The position numbers and the translations under genes are program-made. The notes below the pieces were generated by a model. It was not told where the DNA came from. It searched no databases and was given only the letters and a program-made list of their open reading frames with translations. From positions 1 to 50,127 of the forward strand of contig CAMYBS010000008.1 of NCBI GenBank assembly GCA_947254025.1: DNA of 50,127 nucleotides, written 5' to 3'. Numbering within the stretch: position 1 is the stretch's first letter; every line of letters begins with the position of its first letter. Below are positions 33,068 to 42,058 of this stretch, in pieces. The DNA is from an uncultured Clostridia bacterium. Its GTDB lineage: Bacteria; Bacillota; Clostridia; Tissierellales; Peptoniphilaceae.

Positions 33068-33570
33068 TTAATCACTCCTTGTACCTTAAGGCGTCTCTTG
33101 AGCTCCTTACACATCAAGAAAACTGACTTGTCCGTCTTTATACTCATGTCTTTATACTTTTCGAAGAGTGGCTCCCTCTCCTTATATAGCCTAGCCATAG
33201 GGTCTGTACCCTCTCTTAGTAGAGGTCTGCGGCTTGTATCGAGCTTAGTCATTAAAAACTCGAGCGGCCTCTTTAGGTAGATAACGTAGCCATGCTGCTT
33301 GAGATATATCATATTCTCCTCGCGTATTACTGTACCGCCGCCTGTTGCTATGACCCTTCTGTCAAGACTAGCTGCCTTCTTGCATGCAGCCGTCTCCATC
33401 TTCCTAAATTCTTCCTCGCCATACTTTTCAAAAATTTCGTTTATGCTCATGCCTGCCTTCTTCTCGATCATCCTATCAGTGTCGATAGCTCTATAGCCAA
33501 GCATCCTTGCAAGCTCATGCGCTATGGTAGTCTTGCCACTGTTGGGCATACCTATGATGACTATGTTCAT
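33064..33570 (-). CDS. aroK: shikimate kinase
   Basis: This NMP-kinase-like enzyme phosphorylates shikimate at the 3-hydroxyl. Walker A is GMPNSGKTT (Lys13). Substrate-binding residues are in DTDRMIEKKAG, FRKME and ATGGGTVIR, and the lid is DTSRRPLL. A longer frame reaches 33612, but GGTGAGAGC precedes the ATG at 33570 and conserved homology begins there (MNIVIIGMP), giving 168 residues. It overlaps aroC and aroQ by four bases each. Confidence 0.95.
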   Translation of the reverse strand: MNIVIIGMPNSGKTTIAHELARMLGYRAIDTDRMIEKKAGMSINEIFEKYGEEEFRKMETAACKKAASLDRRVIATGGGTVIREENMIYLKQHGYVIYLKRPLEFLMTKLDTSRRPLLREGTDPMARLYKEREPLFEKYKDMSIKTDKSVFLMCKELKRRLKVQGVIK

Positions 33571-34613
33571 GCTCTCACCAAGATATCGTAGAGAGCAAGT
33601 GCCGCATAGCACTTCATAATTGTGTAGACGCGTGGCACGACTGCTGCGTCATGTCTACCTTCTATATTGATGCTAGTGTTCTCCATAGTCTTCATATTTA
33701 TGGTTCTAAGCTCACGTGATATTGATGCGATAGGTTTAAAGACAACACTTACTACTATGTCTGCACCGTTTGATATGCCGCCTATGATGCCTCCATTGCT
33801 ATTCTTTAATATCTTCACTTCGCCATCTATAACTTGCATCTCGTCAGCGACTTCGCTTCCAAAACTATGTGCATAGTCTATGCCATATCCAAAGGAGACT
33901 GCCTTAACTGATGGTATTAAGTATAAATACCTCGCAAGCTCTCCATCAAGCGGAGCAAATGGCGGCTCGCCCACTCCTGCTTTAACGCCTTTTATAATTA
34001 GTTCGACCTGTGAACCTACACTGTCGTTTGCTTTCTTTATATCAGCTAAGTACTTCTCAATCTCATCGCCATCGTGCTTGTACATATGATAGTTCTTCGA
34101 TAAAAATTCTTCACCGCACTCTTCGTCAATTATATCGCCCACTCGCTTTAGATGCGTTTCGAAAGTGATGCCTTGCTTTTCAAGCTCCTTTAGTACTATG
34201 GCTGCTGCTGCACAAACTGGTGCTGTAAGACGCGCGGAGAATATACCTGAGCCGCGATAGTCATTAAAGCCCTTGTACTTTATATATGCACCGTAGTCTG
34301 ACTGCGACGGCCTAGCAAGATCTTTGTTCTTCTCGTAGAAGCTACTGTCGACATCTGCGTTCTTCATAAGTATGCTAAGTGCTGCTCCTGTTGTGCGTCC
34401 ATTAAAGACACCGGATATAATCTCGTAGTCGTCCCTCTCCTTACGCGCACTCGCAGCTACTGAGGAGGGTCTCCTAGCTTCAAGCACCTTGTCAATGTAG
34501 TCTGTATCGACCTCAAGTCCGCTAGCAAGTCCATCAAGTGTTGCAAGCATATACTTACCGTGCGACTCACCTGATATTGTTAGCCTTATATTATTTCCAA
34601 TTGTCGATGACAT
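33567..34613 (-). CDS. aroC: chorismate synthase
   Basis: AroC converts 5-enolpyruvylshikimate-3-phosphate to chorismate with reduced FMN. Signatures include the N-terminal GESHG, RPSQSDYGAYIKYKGFNDYRGSG, and GISNGADIVVSVVFKP. Length 348 is normal. The ATG at 34613 lies inside the end of aroA (23-base overlap), with AGGAGG upstream, indicating tight translational coupling. Confidence 0.97.
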   Translation of the reverse strand: MSSTIGNNIRLTISGESHGKYMLATLDGLASGLEVDTDYIDKVLEARRPSSVAASARKERDDYEIISGVFNGRTTGAALSILMKNADVDSSFYEKNKDLARPSQSDYGAYIKYKGFNDYRGSGIFSARLTAPVCAAAAIVLKELEKQGITFETHLKRVGDIIDEECGEEFLSKNYHMYKHDGDEIEKYLADIKKANDSVGSQVELIIKGVKAGVGEPPFAPLDGELARYLYLIPSVKAVSFGYGIDYAHSFGSEVADEMQVIDGEVKILKNSNGGIIGGISNGADIVVSVVFKPIASISRELRTINMKTMENTSINIEGRHDAAVVPRVYTIMKCYAALALYDILVRA

Positions 34614-35826
34614 TGACCTCGCCTCCTAAACTTTGGTAGTCTTCAAAGAACTTTGGATAAGACTTCTTCACGCACTCGTATCCACTTAAGAAGATGTCTT
34701 GATCAAGCTTAGTCGCAAGCACAGAGAGCATCATCGCTATCCTATGGTCATTATATGCATCAAACTTGTTAGTGTACATAACTATGTCCTCTAGTGGATT
34801 AACAATCAATGCCTCATCAGTAAAAGTAATCTTCGCACCAATCTTTTTAAGCTCATTTATTATGGCTTGCACTCTGTTTGACTCCTTGTAGATCAGTCTC
34901 TTTATCGATGTGAATGTCGTCTTGTGCTTTCTAAATAATGCGGCCATGGCTAGTATTGGAACTATGTCAGGAGAGTCTTTCATATCGATAACAAGGTTTT
35001 GCGTTTGATCGTATCTAGCCAAGATGTCTATAACTCTTTTGTCGCCTTGTATGCTATCCTCCTTCATATCCATAATCTCAATATCTGAGCCAAGATAGTT
35101 TGCTACGTAGTAGTTCGCAGCATTCGAGTAGTCTCTCTCTATAATGTACTCGCCTTTAGACTTGAACTCTTGTCCGCCCTTAATCTTAAATTCATTCTCA
35201 CTAGCATCGACCTCTATGCCGAAGTCTTCAAGGCACTTGATACTCATATCTACATATGAGCGTGACGATAGATCACAGTCTAAAACTATGCGTGAGTCAA
35301 AATCCATGCGTGCAAGTTTAAAAAGTAGCGACGAGACAAACTGGCTCGAGATGTCTTCTGTGATTATGTATTCATCCTTTACCAAGTCGCCCTTTATGCT
35401 TATAGTTTTCTTCGCGTCGTTTCTGTGAAACTTTACGCCGTTGTCGTTAAAAATCTTAAAGACTGGATCGTTCGGCCTTTCATATAGCTTGTCGCCCATG
35501 TATATCTCGTGCAGCTTGCCATCAAGTATATTAAAGAGCATGAATCGAAGCGTTGTGCCAGATGCTTCTATACGTATTCTATCAGGGCTCTTCTTATACT
35601 CGCGCGGCTTAACAAGAACGTCGCCGCTGTCCAAAAGATCAAAGTCTGCAAAGCTTATCAGGCTAAGCATAGTGTCTTTGATGTCTTCTGATAAATCAAA
35701 TCCCTTGATGATGGTATTTTCTCCAGCAAAAGAACTTGCAAAGATGTATCTGTGCAAGTAGCTCTTTGAGTGGTTTACATAAACTTCACCCTCTAATTTA
35801 GAATTTTTTATTCTTAATATGCTCAT
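34591..35826 (-). CDS. aroA: 3-phosphoshikimate 1-carboxyvinyltransferase (EPSP synthase)
   Basis: AroA transfers enolpyruvyl from PEP to shikimate-3-phosphate, the glyphosate-sensitive step. Motifs include the N-terminal VNHSKSYLHRYIFAS, EASGTTLRFMLF (corresponding to the usual DAGTTMR-type segment), SSQFVSSLLF, and YNDHRIAMMLSVLA near the end. At 411 residues it is slightly short (usual about 427). The N-terminal Lys is present within the SKS motif. The ATG overlaps aroB by 29 bases. Whether it is class I or II with respect to glyphosate was not determined. Confidence 0.95.
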   Translation of the reverse strand: MSILRIKNSKLEGEVYVNHSKSYLHRYIFASSFAGENTIIKGFDLSEDIKDTMLSLISFADFDLLDSGDVLVKPREYKKSPDRIRIEASGTTLRFMLFNILDGKLHEIYMGDKLYERPNDPVFKIFNDNGVKFHRNDAKKTISIKGDLVKDEYIITEDISSQFVSSLLFKLARMDFDSRIVLDCDLSSRSYVDMSIKCLEDFGIEVDASENEFKIKGGQEFKSKGEYIIERDYSNAANYYVANYLGSDIEIMDMKEDSIQGDKRVIDILARYDQTQNLVIDMKDSPDIVPILAMAALFRKHKTTFTSIKRLIYKESNRVQAIINELKKIGAKITFTDEALIVNPLEDIVMYTNKFDAYNDHRIAMMLSVLATKLDQDIFLSGYECVKKSYPKFFEDYQSLGGEVNVIDNWK

Positions 35827-36802
35827 TATAAAGCTCTACAACCTTTCTTTCATTCATCCTCTTGACTATGGCATTGCACTTCTGTAAGAAGACGAAATTT
35901 ATCTCATCACCCAAAATCTTCTTGTCGCTCTTAAGTGATTTTATCTCATAATTTATTTCTTCACTTGGATAATATCTGTGAATTAATTCAAAACTTCTCT
36001 TGTAAGTTTCTTCATCTGTTATACCTAAAACCCTGCCAAGCTCTAGGGCAATCTTCATGCCGATGGCGACGCATTGTCCATGCGAGTAAGTGTAATTACT
36101 CATCGCTTCTATCACATGGCCAAATGTGTGACCAAAGTTTAACGCCATGCGCGCTCCCTTTTCATTTCTGTCTTCACAAACGAAGTGAACTTTCGTAGCG
36201 ATGGACTTCTCTAAGACATCTTCAATGTCCGCCTCATTGATAAGCATCTCATACAAGCCGCTCTCGTATATAAGCGCGTGCTTAACTACTTCAGCAAGAC
36301 CAGAGATGTATTCCTCTTTAGGAAGAGTCTTAAGCGTGTCTATAGCGATATAGACCTTGTATGGATCGTAGAATGTGCCGACTATGTTCTTCTTATCACA
36401 GAAATCGATTCCCGTCTTGGAACCAATTGCCGCATCCGTCATTGCAAGTAGACTAGTCGCTACGTTTATATGCTTAATGCCTCTGTATAGTATGGACGCA
36501 GCAAAACTGCCTAGGTCCGTTACTACGCCACCACCCACGTTTATGATTAATGAGTACCTATCAAGTTTATCACAGGCATACTCTAAAAGCTTTTCTAAAT
36601 TAGAGAAGCTCTTCGACTCTTCGCCTGCGTCTATCACATAAAGGTAGGCAGAGTATCTCTTCACAAGCTCATCTATAAGTGCTCTTTGCTCTCTATAAAG
36701 GTTTCTATCTGTTAAGACAAGGTAGTGTGTGAAGCCTTCTACATCTATCTCACTCGCCTTACGAATTATTTTTATCTCATAAGAAAGTTCTTCTTTAGTC
36801 AT
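35798..36802 (-). CDS. aroB: 3-dehydroquinate synthase
   Basis: AroB uses NAD+ and a divalent metal to turn DAHP into 3-dehydroquinate. Visible are VGGGVVTDLGSFAASILYRGI (NAD-binding), TSLLAMTDAAIGSKTGIDF, the metal ligands around LAEVVKHALI, and FGHTFGHVIEA. Length 334 is near normal (about 350-360). The ATG at 36802 overlaps the DAHP synthase stop by eight bases. It forms part of the contiguous shikimate operon. Confidence 0.96.
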   Translation of the reverse strand: MTKEELSYEIKIIRKASEIDVEGFTHYLVLTDRNLYREQRALIDELVKRYSAYLYVIDAGEESKSFSNLEKLLEYACDKLDRYSLIINVGGGVVTDLGSFAASILYRGIKHINVATSLLAMTDAAIGSKTGIDFCDKKNIVGTFYDPYKVYIAIDTLKTLPKEEYISGLAEVVKHALIYESGLYEMLINEADIEDVLEKSIATKVHFVCEDRNEKGARMALNFGHTFGHVIEAMSNYTYSHGQCVAIGMKIALELGRVLGITDEETYKRSFELIHRYYPSEEINYEIKSLKSDKKILGDEINFVFLQKCNAIVKRMNERKVVELYNEHIKNKKF

Positions 36803-37613
36803 CGTTCTTGCCCATTGCCTTAAGTATCTTCTTTAGATCAGTTAGCAAGTCATCGAACTCTGCGTAGTTTATTGCCTGCTCGCCATCAGAAAGCGCCTCT
36901 GTCTTCTTGTCGTTGACTTCGATGATGATGCCATCCGCACCTACTGCCGCGCTTGCAAGGCTAAGTGGCTTTACAAGGTAGTCTATGCCGCCTGCGTGCG
37001 AAGGATCAACTATGACAGGAAGGTTTGTGTACTTCTTAAGTATAGGTACACTTGCAATGTCAAGCGTGTTTCTCGTTGCAGTCTCGAAGGTCCTTATGCC
37101 TCTTTCGCATAAAATTACATCTTCGTTGCCGCCCTTTAAAATATATTCAGCCGCCGCAATAAGCTCCTTTATTTTATTCGCAAAGCCTCTTTTTAATAGT
37201 ACTGGCTTGTCTATCTTACCAAGCTCTGTTAGTAATGAGAAGTTTTGCATGTTCCTTGCGCCAACTTGTATGATGTCAACAGCATCCATAAAGTAATCAA
37301 GCTCTCTTAAATCCATTAGCTCGGAGACGAATTTCACATCATAGAGCTTTTTGATCTCTTTAAAATACTCAAGCGCTTCGCGTCCCAAGCCTTGAAAGCT
37401 ATATGGCGATGTCCTCGGTTTGAAGGCGCCCGCTCTTATAAGCTTGATGCCGCGTGATGATAAAAATTTTACTTCATCAAGAAGCGAATCATAAGACTCG
37501 CATGCACAAGGACCGGCGATCACCGTAAAGCCGTCGCCTATCTTTTCGCCTGCTATATTAATAATTGTCTTTTCTTTATATGTCTTTGATGATTTTTCTT
37601 GTTCAAAGTTCAT
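36795..37613 (-). CDS. aroF: DAHP synthase (type I-beta), first shikimate step
   Basis: The enzyme joins PEP and erythrose-4-phosphate to DAHP. It matches the short type I-beta/KDO8P-synthase-like class: TVIAGPCACES, IRAGAFKPRTSPYSFQGLG, QVGARNMQNFSLL, LLKRGFANK and PVIVDPSHAGG. There is no fused chorismate mutase or ACT domain, so feedback control is not apparent. An upstream frame extends to 37679, but homology begins at the ATG at 37613, which follows GGAG. It overlaps aroE by 11 bases and aroB by eight. Confidence 0.95.
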   Translation of the reverse strand: MNFEQEKSSKTYKEKTIINIAGEKIGDGFTVIAGPCACESYDSLLDEVKFLSSRGIKLIRAGAFKPRTSPYSFQGLGREALEYFKEIKKLYDVKFVSELMDLRELDYFMDAVDIIQVGARNMQNFSLLTELGKIDKPVLLKRGFANKIKELIAAAEYILKGGNEDVILCERGIRTFETATRNTLDIASVPILKKYTNLPVIVDPSHAGGIDYLVKPLSLASAAVGADGIIIEVNDKKTEALSDGEQAINYAEFDDLLTDLKKILKAMGKNDD

Positions 37614-38385
37614 TTCTATCAGCTCCAGTCCAAATTTTAAACGCTTCCTCAGCTTGACCCATAAACATGCCCCAGCCATTCATAGTGATCAGACCTGCTT
37701 CTTTAGCAAGTGCCAAAAACTTTGTCTCTTCTGGGTTATATGTTAAGTCGTAGGCAAAACCTGCCCTGCTCATCTCTAAGTCTTCTATTGATAGTGGGCT
37801 CTCATCAAGCCTTCCTTCCATGCCAAGACCTGTTGCGTTTATAATTACGTCTTGCTCCATACCATAACCGTATGGATATATCTCTATATCGTCTTCGAAG
37901 TTCTTTAGCTTGTCGTGCGCTTCAATCTCATCACGCGTATAAACTGTGATGTGGAAGATGTCCATCTTAAGTAGCGCGTATATGATGCTGCGAGCAGCTC
38001 CACCTGTACCTAAGACTGCATAAGAGTACCTCTCGTACTTTGGTATTAGGCTACTTATGTCCTTCATAAAGCCAAGGTAGTCAGTGTTGTGAAGGCACAG
38101 CTTATCATCTTTAATATAGGCAGTGTTTGCCGCCTTTAAAAAGTTTACCGCCTCACTTACTTCGTCTGCGTGCTTTAGCACCTCTTCCTTTAGAGGCGTT
38201 GTGATGTTAAAGCCAAGCACCTCGCCAGACTTTGCTTCACTTACAAAGTTTGCGAGACTATCTTTATTCACTTCGCGCCTTTCGTAACTTAAGTCAAGTC
38301 CCTTTTCATCAATAAAATTCTTCATCACTTCTGGCGACTTTGAATGTGTGGTAGGGCTTCCTATCACGTATAATTTATTTCTCAT
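37603..38385 (-). CDS. aroE: shikimate dehydrogenase
   Basis: AroE reduces 3-dehydroshikimate with NADPH. The shikimate-binding N-domain has IGSPTTHSKSPEVMKNF and GFNITTPLKEEV with the catalytic Lys. The NADP-binding domain has GTGGAARSIIYAL; INATGLGM and YNPEETKFL follow. Length 260 is slightly below the usual approximately 280. It is the first aro gene of the run, overlapping the yvcK stop by 11 bases. Confidence 0.95.
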   Translation of the reverse strand: MRNKLYVIGSPTTHSKSPEVMKNFIDEKGLDLSYERREVNKDSLANFVSEAKSGEVLGFNITTPLKEEVLKHADEVSEAVNFLKAANTAYIKDDKLCLHNTDYLGFMKDISSLIPKYERYSYAVLGTGGAARSIIYALLKMDIFHITVYTRDEIEAHDKLKNFEDDIEIYPYGYGMEQDVIINATGLGMEGRLDESPLSIEDLEMSRAGFAYDLTYNPEETKFLALAKEAGLITMNGWGMFMGQAEEAFKIWTGADRNEL

Positions 38386-39382
38386 AAGTCTTTACCCTTC
38401 TAGTCTTTATATAGTAATCAATGATCATCCTCGCAAGCTTGTCACTATCGTGTCTAACATAGTCTTCGTTATCATCTAAGCAGTCACCTTCAATGTAATC
38501 AACCCTCTCTTCATCTAAGAATTTATTATCATCATCCGTTAAGAATATTTGCTCTTGACACTCATCAAGGTACTTTTGCTTAAGCTCTTCACTGAGGATT
38601 TTGTTGTTAATAATGACAGCGTCTATAAGTTTCGCCGAGTGCTCATATATGGCTTCGATGTGATCTTTAATACTCATCTTGTCAGTCTCACCGTGCTGCG
38701 TCATAACATTTTGCACGTAAATCTTCTTTGCAGATGAAGACAGTATCGCTTCCTTAACACCCTTTACAAGAAGGTTAGGTATTACCGATGTGTATAGACT
38801 ACCGGGACCTATAAGTATAATGTCCGCCTTCATTATGGCATCTAGCGCTCCATCGATAGGCTCAACATCCTTAGGACAAAGTTCCACCCTCTTTATTTTT
38901 TTATTATCTTTAATAGCTTCTGCCGGCAATATGCTCTCGCCAAAGGCCTTGCTCTTGTCGTCATATGTCGCTTCGATATTGACATCGTTCACGGTGATGG
39001 GCATAACAGTACCCTTGACCCTTAGTATGCTCGAGGCCATCTTGACAGCTTCTTCAAAGGAGCCGTATATCTCATTCATAGCAAGCAAGAATAAATTGCC
39101 GAAGGATTGACCCTTTAGCTCGCCCTTCTCAAAGCGATGCGAAAGCAATGTGTTCATCTCGGGCTCAATGTCCGACAGTGCTAGTAGGCAGTTACGCACA
39201 TCTCCCGGTGGTAGCATACCAACACTTCTTCTCAAAACGCCGCTTCCTCCTCCATCGTCCGCCATCGTTACAAGGGCAGTGATCTCTGATGAGTAATTCT
39301 TGATACCCTTTAAAAGCGTCGATAGACCTGTGCCGCCACCTATGGCAACTATCTTTGGGTTTAAGCTTCTATAATTAAACAT
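38375..39382 (-). CDS. yvcK: YvcK (gluconeogenesis/UDP-sugar-binding morphogenetic factor, CofD-like)
   Basis: YvcK family proteins bind UDP-GlcNAc and help wall synthesis under gluconeogenic growth. The glycine-rich start AIGGGTGLSTLLKGI, MADDGGGSGVLRR, PPGDVRNCLLALS, and GPGSLYTSVIPNLL are diagnostic. Length 335 fits. It follows rapZ with an eight-base overlap, as in most Bacillota, but whiA, the usual next gene, is absent and aroE follows instead. Confidence 0.96.
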   Translation of the reverse strand: MFNYRSLNPKIVAIGGGTGLSTLLKGIKNYSSEITALVTMADDGGGSGVLRRSVGMLPPGDVRNCLLALSDIEPEMNTLLSHRFEKGELKGQSFGNLFLLAMNEIYGSFEEAVKMASSILRVKGTVMPITVNDVNIEATYDDKSKAFGESILPAEAIKDNKKIKRVELCPKDVEPIDGALDAIMKADIILIGPGSLYTSVIPNLLVKGVKEAILSSSAKKIYVQNVMTQHGETDKMSIKDHIEAIYEHSAKLIDAVIINNKILSEELKQKYLDECQEQIFLTDDDNKFLDEERVDYIEGDCLDDNEDYVRHDSDKLARMIIDYYIKTRRVKTYEK

Positions 39383-40244
39383 TGCGCGCCTCTTTATACA
39401 TATCCCTGTTCTTTAAAACAGTAAGATTCTTCTTTTCTTTCAAATATTCATATAATCTTTCAGCCATGTAGACACTTCTGTGCCTTCCTCCAGTACATCC
39501 CATGCCTATAGTAAGCTGGTTTTTGCCTTCCTTGATGTAGTTTGGTAGCAAAAACTCAAGCATGTCCACAAGCTTTTTAAAAAATTCTTCAGTCGCGTCA
39601 AATTTTTCTAAAAATTCTTTTATTTCATCATCTAAGCCTGACAATGGTCTTAAATCGTCAAGGTAGTACGGATTTGGTAGGAACCTTACATCGAATACAA
39701 GGTCTGCCTCCTCCAAGATGCCATACTTGAAGCCAAAGCTCTCTACTACTATGGTAAGCTTCTTTCTAGTGATAGTGTTTGAAAGTATATCGTAGAGCTT
39801 ATCCTTTAGGTCGCTACTCTTCATAGAGCTTGTGTCTATGATGTAGTCCGACTTGTTCTTAAGCTCCTTAAGTATCTCTCTTTCCTTTTGTATACCGTCT
39901 TTTAATGAGCCGTCCTTACTTAATGGATGCGGCCTTCTTCTTTCGTTGAAACGCTTAATAAGCTCACTATCTCTCGCGTCTAAGAATATTAGTTTGAAAT
40001 CCAAATTCTTTTTTTCAAGCCCATCTATCACAGTGAGCATATCGTTAAAAAATTCCTTACCTCTAATATCCATACCGAAGGCAACCTTGTTTATGTCTTC
40101 ATTGTCACTGTCTATTAGCTCAAAGAATTTTGGCAATAAAACAGGAGGCATATTGTCAATGCAGTAAAATCCATTATCTTCCATAAAATTCAATAAAGAA
40201 CTTTTGCCGGCACCACTCATGCCTGTTACTACATATATGTCCAT
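39375..40244 (-). CDS. rapZ: RapZ/YvcJ nucleotide-binding regulator
   Basis: The protein has a P-loop GMSGAGKSS (Lys14), the RapZ core (DARDSELIKRFNERRRPHPLS), and a C-terminal GCTGGRHRSVYMAERL motif. In E. coli RapZ senses glucosamine-6-phosphate to control GlmS; in Bacillus YvcJ binds nucleotides. Length 289 is normal. AGGAGG precedes the ATG at 40244. The conserved rapZ-yvcK pair with murB upstream supports a role in amino-sugar supply for the wall. Confidence 0.96.
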   Translation of the reverse strand: MDIYVVTGMSGAGKSSLLNFMEDNGFYCIDNMPPVLLPKFFELIDSDNEDINKVAFGMDIRGKEFFNDMLTVIDGLEKKNLDFKLIFLDARDSELIKRFNERRRPHPLSKDGSLKDGIQKEREILKELKNKSDYIIDTSSMKSSDLKDKLYDILSNTITRKKLTIVVESFGFKYGILEEADLVFDVRFLPNPYYLDDLRPLSGLDDEIKEFLEKFDATEEFFKKLVDMLEFLLPNYIKEGKNQLTIGMGCTGGRHRSVYMAERLYEYLKEKKNLTVLKNRDMYKEARNV

Positions 40245-40254
40245 ATTTCGCCTC

Positions 40255-41031
40255 CTATTCTACATAAATATTTTTAATTCTCTTAATATCAATTTGAGCT
40301 TCGTTCGCTCTTCTTAATGCTTCTTTAACATCGCCAACACGCTCTAGCTTGTGCGCATCCGAGCCAACATATAAGTCGACATCTATATCCTTAATCTTGA
40401 TTAAGTCTTTAACACTAAGGTTTTTGTGCGATGAATTTATCTCTAGCGCAACGCCGTGCTCCTTGCATGCCTTTGCAAGTCTAACAACATTGACGTCTAT
40501 CTTGTCACCTGGGTGAGTAATGATGTTTATAGGGTACTTCTCTATCGCCTTGATGTACGAGTCGGTAACCCTTTCAGTGATTTTTTCGTGCCACTTTTTG
40601 AATGGCTTTGAGATCTGCGGCAATAACGAGAGCTTCATCTGCTCGATGAAATTATTCGTCTTGATGCCGTAGTGAAAGCCCATAAGCACGATGTCAAGGT
40701 AGTCCATAATGTCCGCGTCAAGGTCCACAGTGCCGTTGAAGTCAAGTAGGTTTGCTTCAACACCCATAAGTATCTTAAGGCCCTTCTCGTTATATTCCTC
40801 GTTTAACTTGTCTATCCTTGCTCTAAGAACTGGCAAGTTGCTTCTTTTTATACCAAACATATAGTGGGATAGGCCGTGATCTGTTATCGCAAGCTCCTTA
40901 AGTCCCATCATATATGCTTTCTTCGCACTCTCTTCAGGCGTTTGTGAGGCATGTCTTCCAAGATTGCCCTTAGTTCCTGATGAGTATATAGTGTGCGTAT
41001 GGTAGTCGCCATATAATCTAATCTTATTCAT
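40255..41031 (-). CDS. PHP-domain phosphoesterase
   Basis: The N-terminus YGDYHTHTIYSSG, ITDHGLSHYMF, VEANLLDF, and later ITHPGD, LEINSSH and GSDAHKLERVG are the metal-binding motifs of PHP (polymerase and histidinol phosphatase) domains. The family includes histidinol phosphatases and phosphoesterases of unknown substrate; a stand-alone PHP gene often sits between murB and rapZ in clostridial relatives. The ATG at 41031 overlaps the murB stop by eight bases; rapZ begins 10 bases after its stop. Confidence 0.9.
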   Translation of the reverse strand: MNKIRLYGDYHTHTIYSSGTKGNLGRHASQTPEESAKKAYMMGLKELAITDHGLSHYMFGIKRSNLPVLRARIDKLNEEYNEKGLKILMGVEANLLDFNGTVDLDADIMDYLDIVLMGFHYGIKTNNFIEQMKLSLLPQISKPFKKWHEKITERVTDSYIKAIEKYPINIITHPGDKIDVNVVRLAKACKEHGVALEINSSHKNLSVKDLIKIKDIDVDLYVGSDAHKLERVGDVKEALRRANEAQIDIKRIKNIYVE

Positions 41032-41926
41032 TTATTATCCTTATCTCCTCTTTGAGATCAACAGCAAACTTTTCTTTTATTATCTTCTTCACTTCACTTA
41101 TCAAAGTTACTACATCATTAAAAGTAGCTCCTCCTGTGTTGATAATAAAACCTGAGTGCTTAGGACTAACCATAGCGCCACCTACAGAGAGTCCCTTTAG
41201 TCCTGCGTCTTCAATCAGCTTCGACGCGTAGTAGCCTTCCGGTCTTTTAAATACCGATCCAGCCGATGGATACTCAAGTGGCTGCTTGTCCTTTCGTCTT
41301 TGCGTGTAATCTCTTTGTTCTTTCTCTATATCTTCCCTAGATTTCTCGTAAAGCTTGAAGTATGCACCTAGTATGACATAGCCTTCATCTTGAAAGACGC
41401 TTCTTCTGTGTCCAAACTTTGCTTCACTCGCATCTATCTCTACTATCTCCTTGTTTTTTATACATCTTATCTTAGTCACTACATCCTTAATCTCGCTACC
41501 ATATGCGCCGGCGTTCATATAAACTCCGCCTCCAACAGTGCCAGGTATGCCCGAGATTGCTTCAAGGCCGCCAAGACCTAGCTCAAGCGCCTTGTTCGCA
41601 AGACTCTTAAGTGATGCGCCCGCCTCGGCATATAAAACATCTCCATCAAGCACCTTTATCTTTGCAAAATTTTTGTCAAGCACAATGACAGGTCTAGTGA
41701 GTCCCTCGTCACTAATAAGTAAGTTGCTACCCTTACCTATGAGCATGTATGGCGTCTTCGTCTCGTCAAAGAGCTTCACAAGATTTAGCACTTCATCATC
41801 ACTCTTTGCTTCAATCAAAAGTTCTGCCTTGCCACCTATCCTAAACGTAGTGTACTTAGATAAGCTTTCATTCTCTTTAACAAATTCTATATTTAATTTT
41901 CTTATCTCGTCAATTATCTTCTTCAT
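41024..41926 (-). CDS. murB: UDP-N-acetylenolpyruvoylglucosamine reductase
   Basis: MurB reduces UDP-GlcNAc-enolpyruvate to UDP-MurNAc using FAD and NADPH. Visible are the FAD-binding N-domain (TTFRIGGKAELLIEAKS), LIGKGSNLLI, GLEAISGIPGTVGGGVYMNAGAYG, and PLEYPSAGSVFKRP, with the catalytic Ser and Lys region. The frame extends upstream to 41965, but GGAGG precedes the ATG at 41926, giving 300 residues. It opens the minus-strand run that continues through PHP, rapZ, yvcK and the aro genes. Confidence 0.96.
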   Translation of the reverse strand: MKKIIDEIRKLNIEFVKENESLSKYTTFRIGGKAELLIEAKSDDEVLNLVKLFDETKTPYMLIGKGSNLLISDEGLTRPVIVLDKNFAKIKVLDGDVLYAEAGASLKSLANKALELGLGGLEAISGIPGTVGGGVYMNAGAYGSEIKDVVTKIRCIKNKEIVEIDASEAKFGHRRSVFQDEGYVILGAYFKLYEKSREDIEKEQRDYTQRRKDKQPLEYPSAGSVFKRPEGYYASKLIEDAGLKGLSVGGAMVSPKHSGFIINTGGATFNDVVTLISEVKKIIKEKFAVDLKEEIRIINE

Positions 41927-41942
41927 ACATTCCTCCAATGTA

Positions 41943-41971
41943 ATTATATCATAAGTGTGGCACATTTTCTA
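41943..41971 (-). promoter_or_regulatory. promoter of the murB-led operon
   Basis: Extended -10 TGATATAAT (TATAAT at 41943-41948) with TAGAAA (41966-41971) at a 17-base spacing, 17 bases upstream of the murB ATG region. Confidence 0.6.
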
Positions 41972-41990
41972 TATATATGTAAAAAAAGGA

Positions 41991-42013
41991 GCCAAAGTTT
42001 TTTACGCTTTGAC
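41991..42013 (-). terminator. terminator just upstream of the murB promoter
   Basis: A seven-bp stem (GTCAAAG/CTTTGGC, one G-T) followed by TCC and a run of seven Ts on the minus strand. No annotated gene ends here, so it implies a minus-strand transcript coming from the repeat region. Confidence 0.55.
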
Positions 42014-42058
42014 CCATATAGTCTCTTTCTTATGATAAGCGCCTTATATAAGAAGCCT

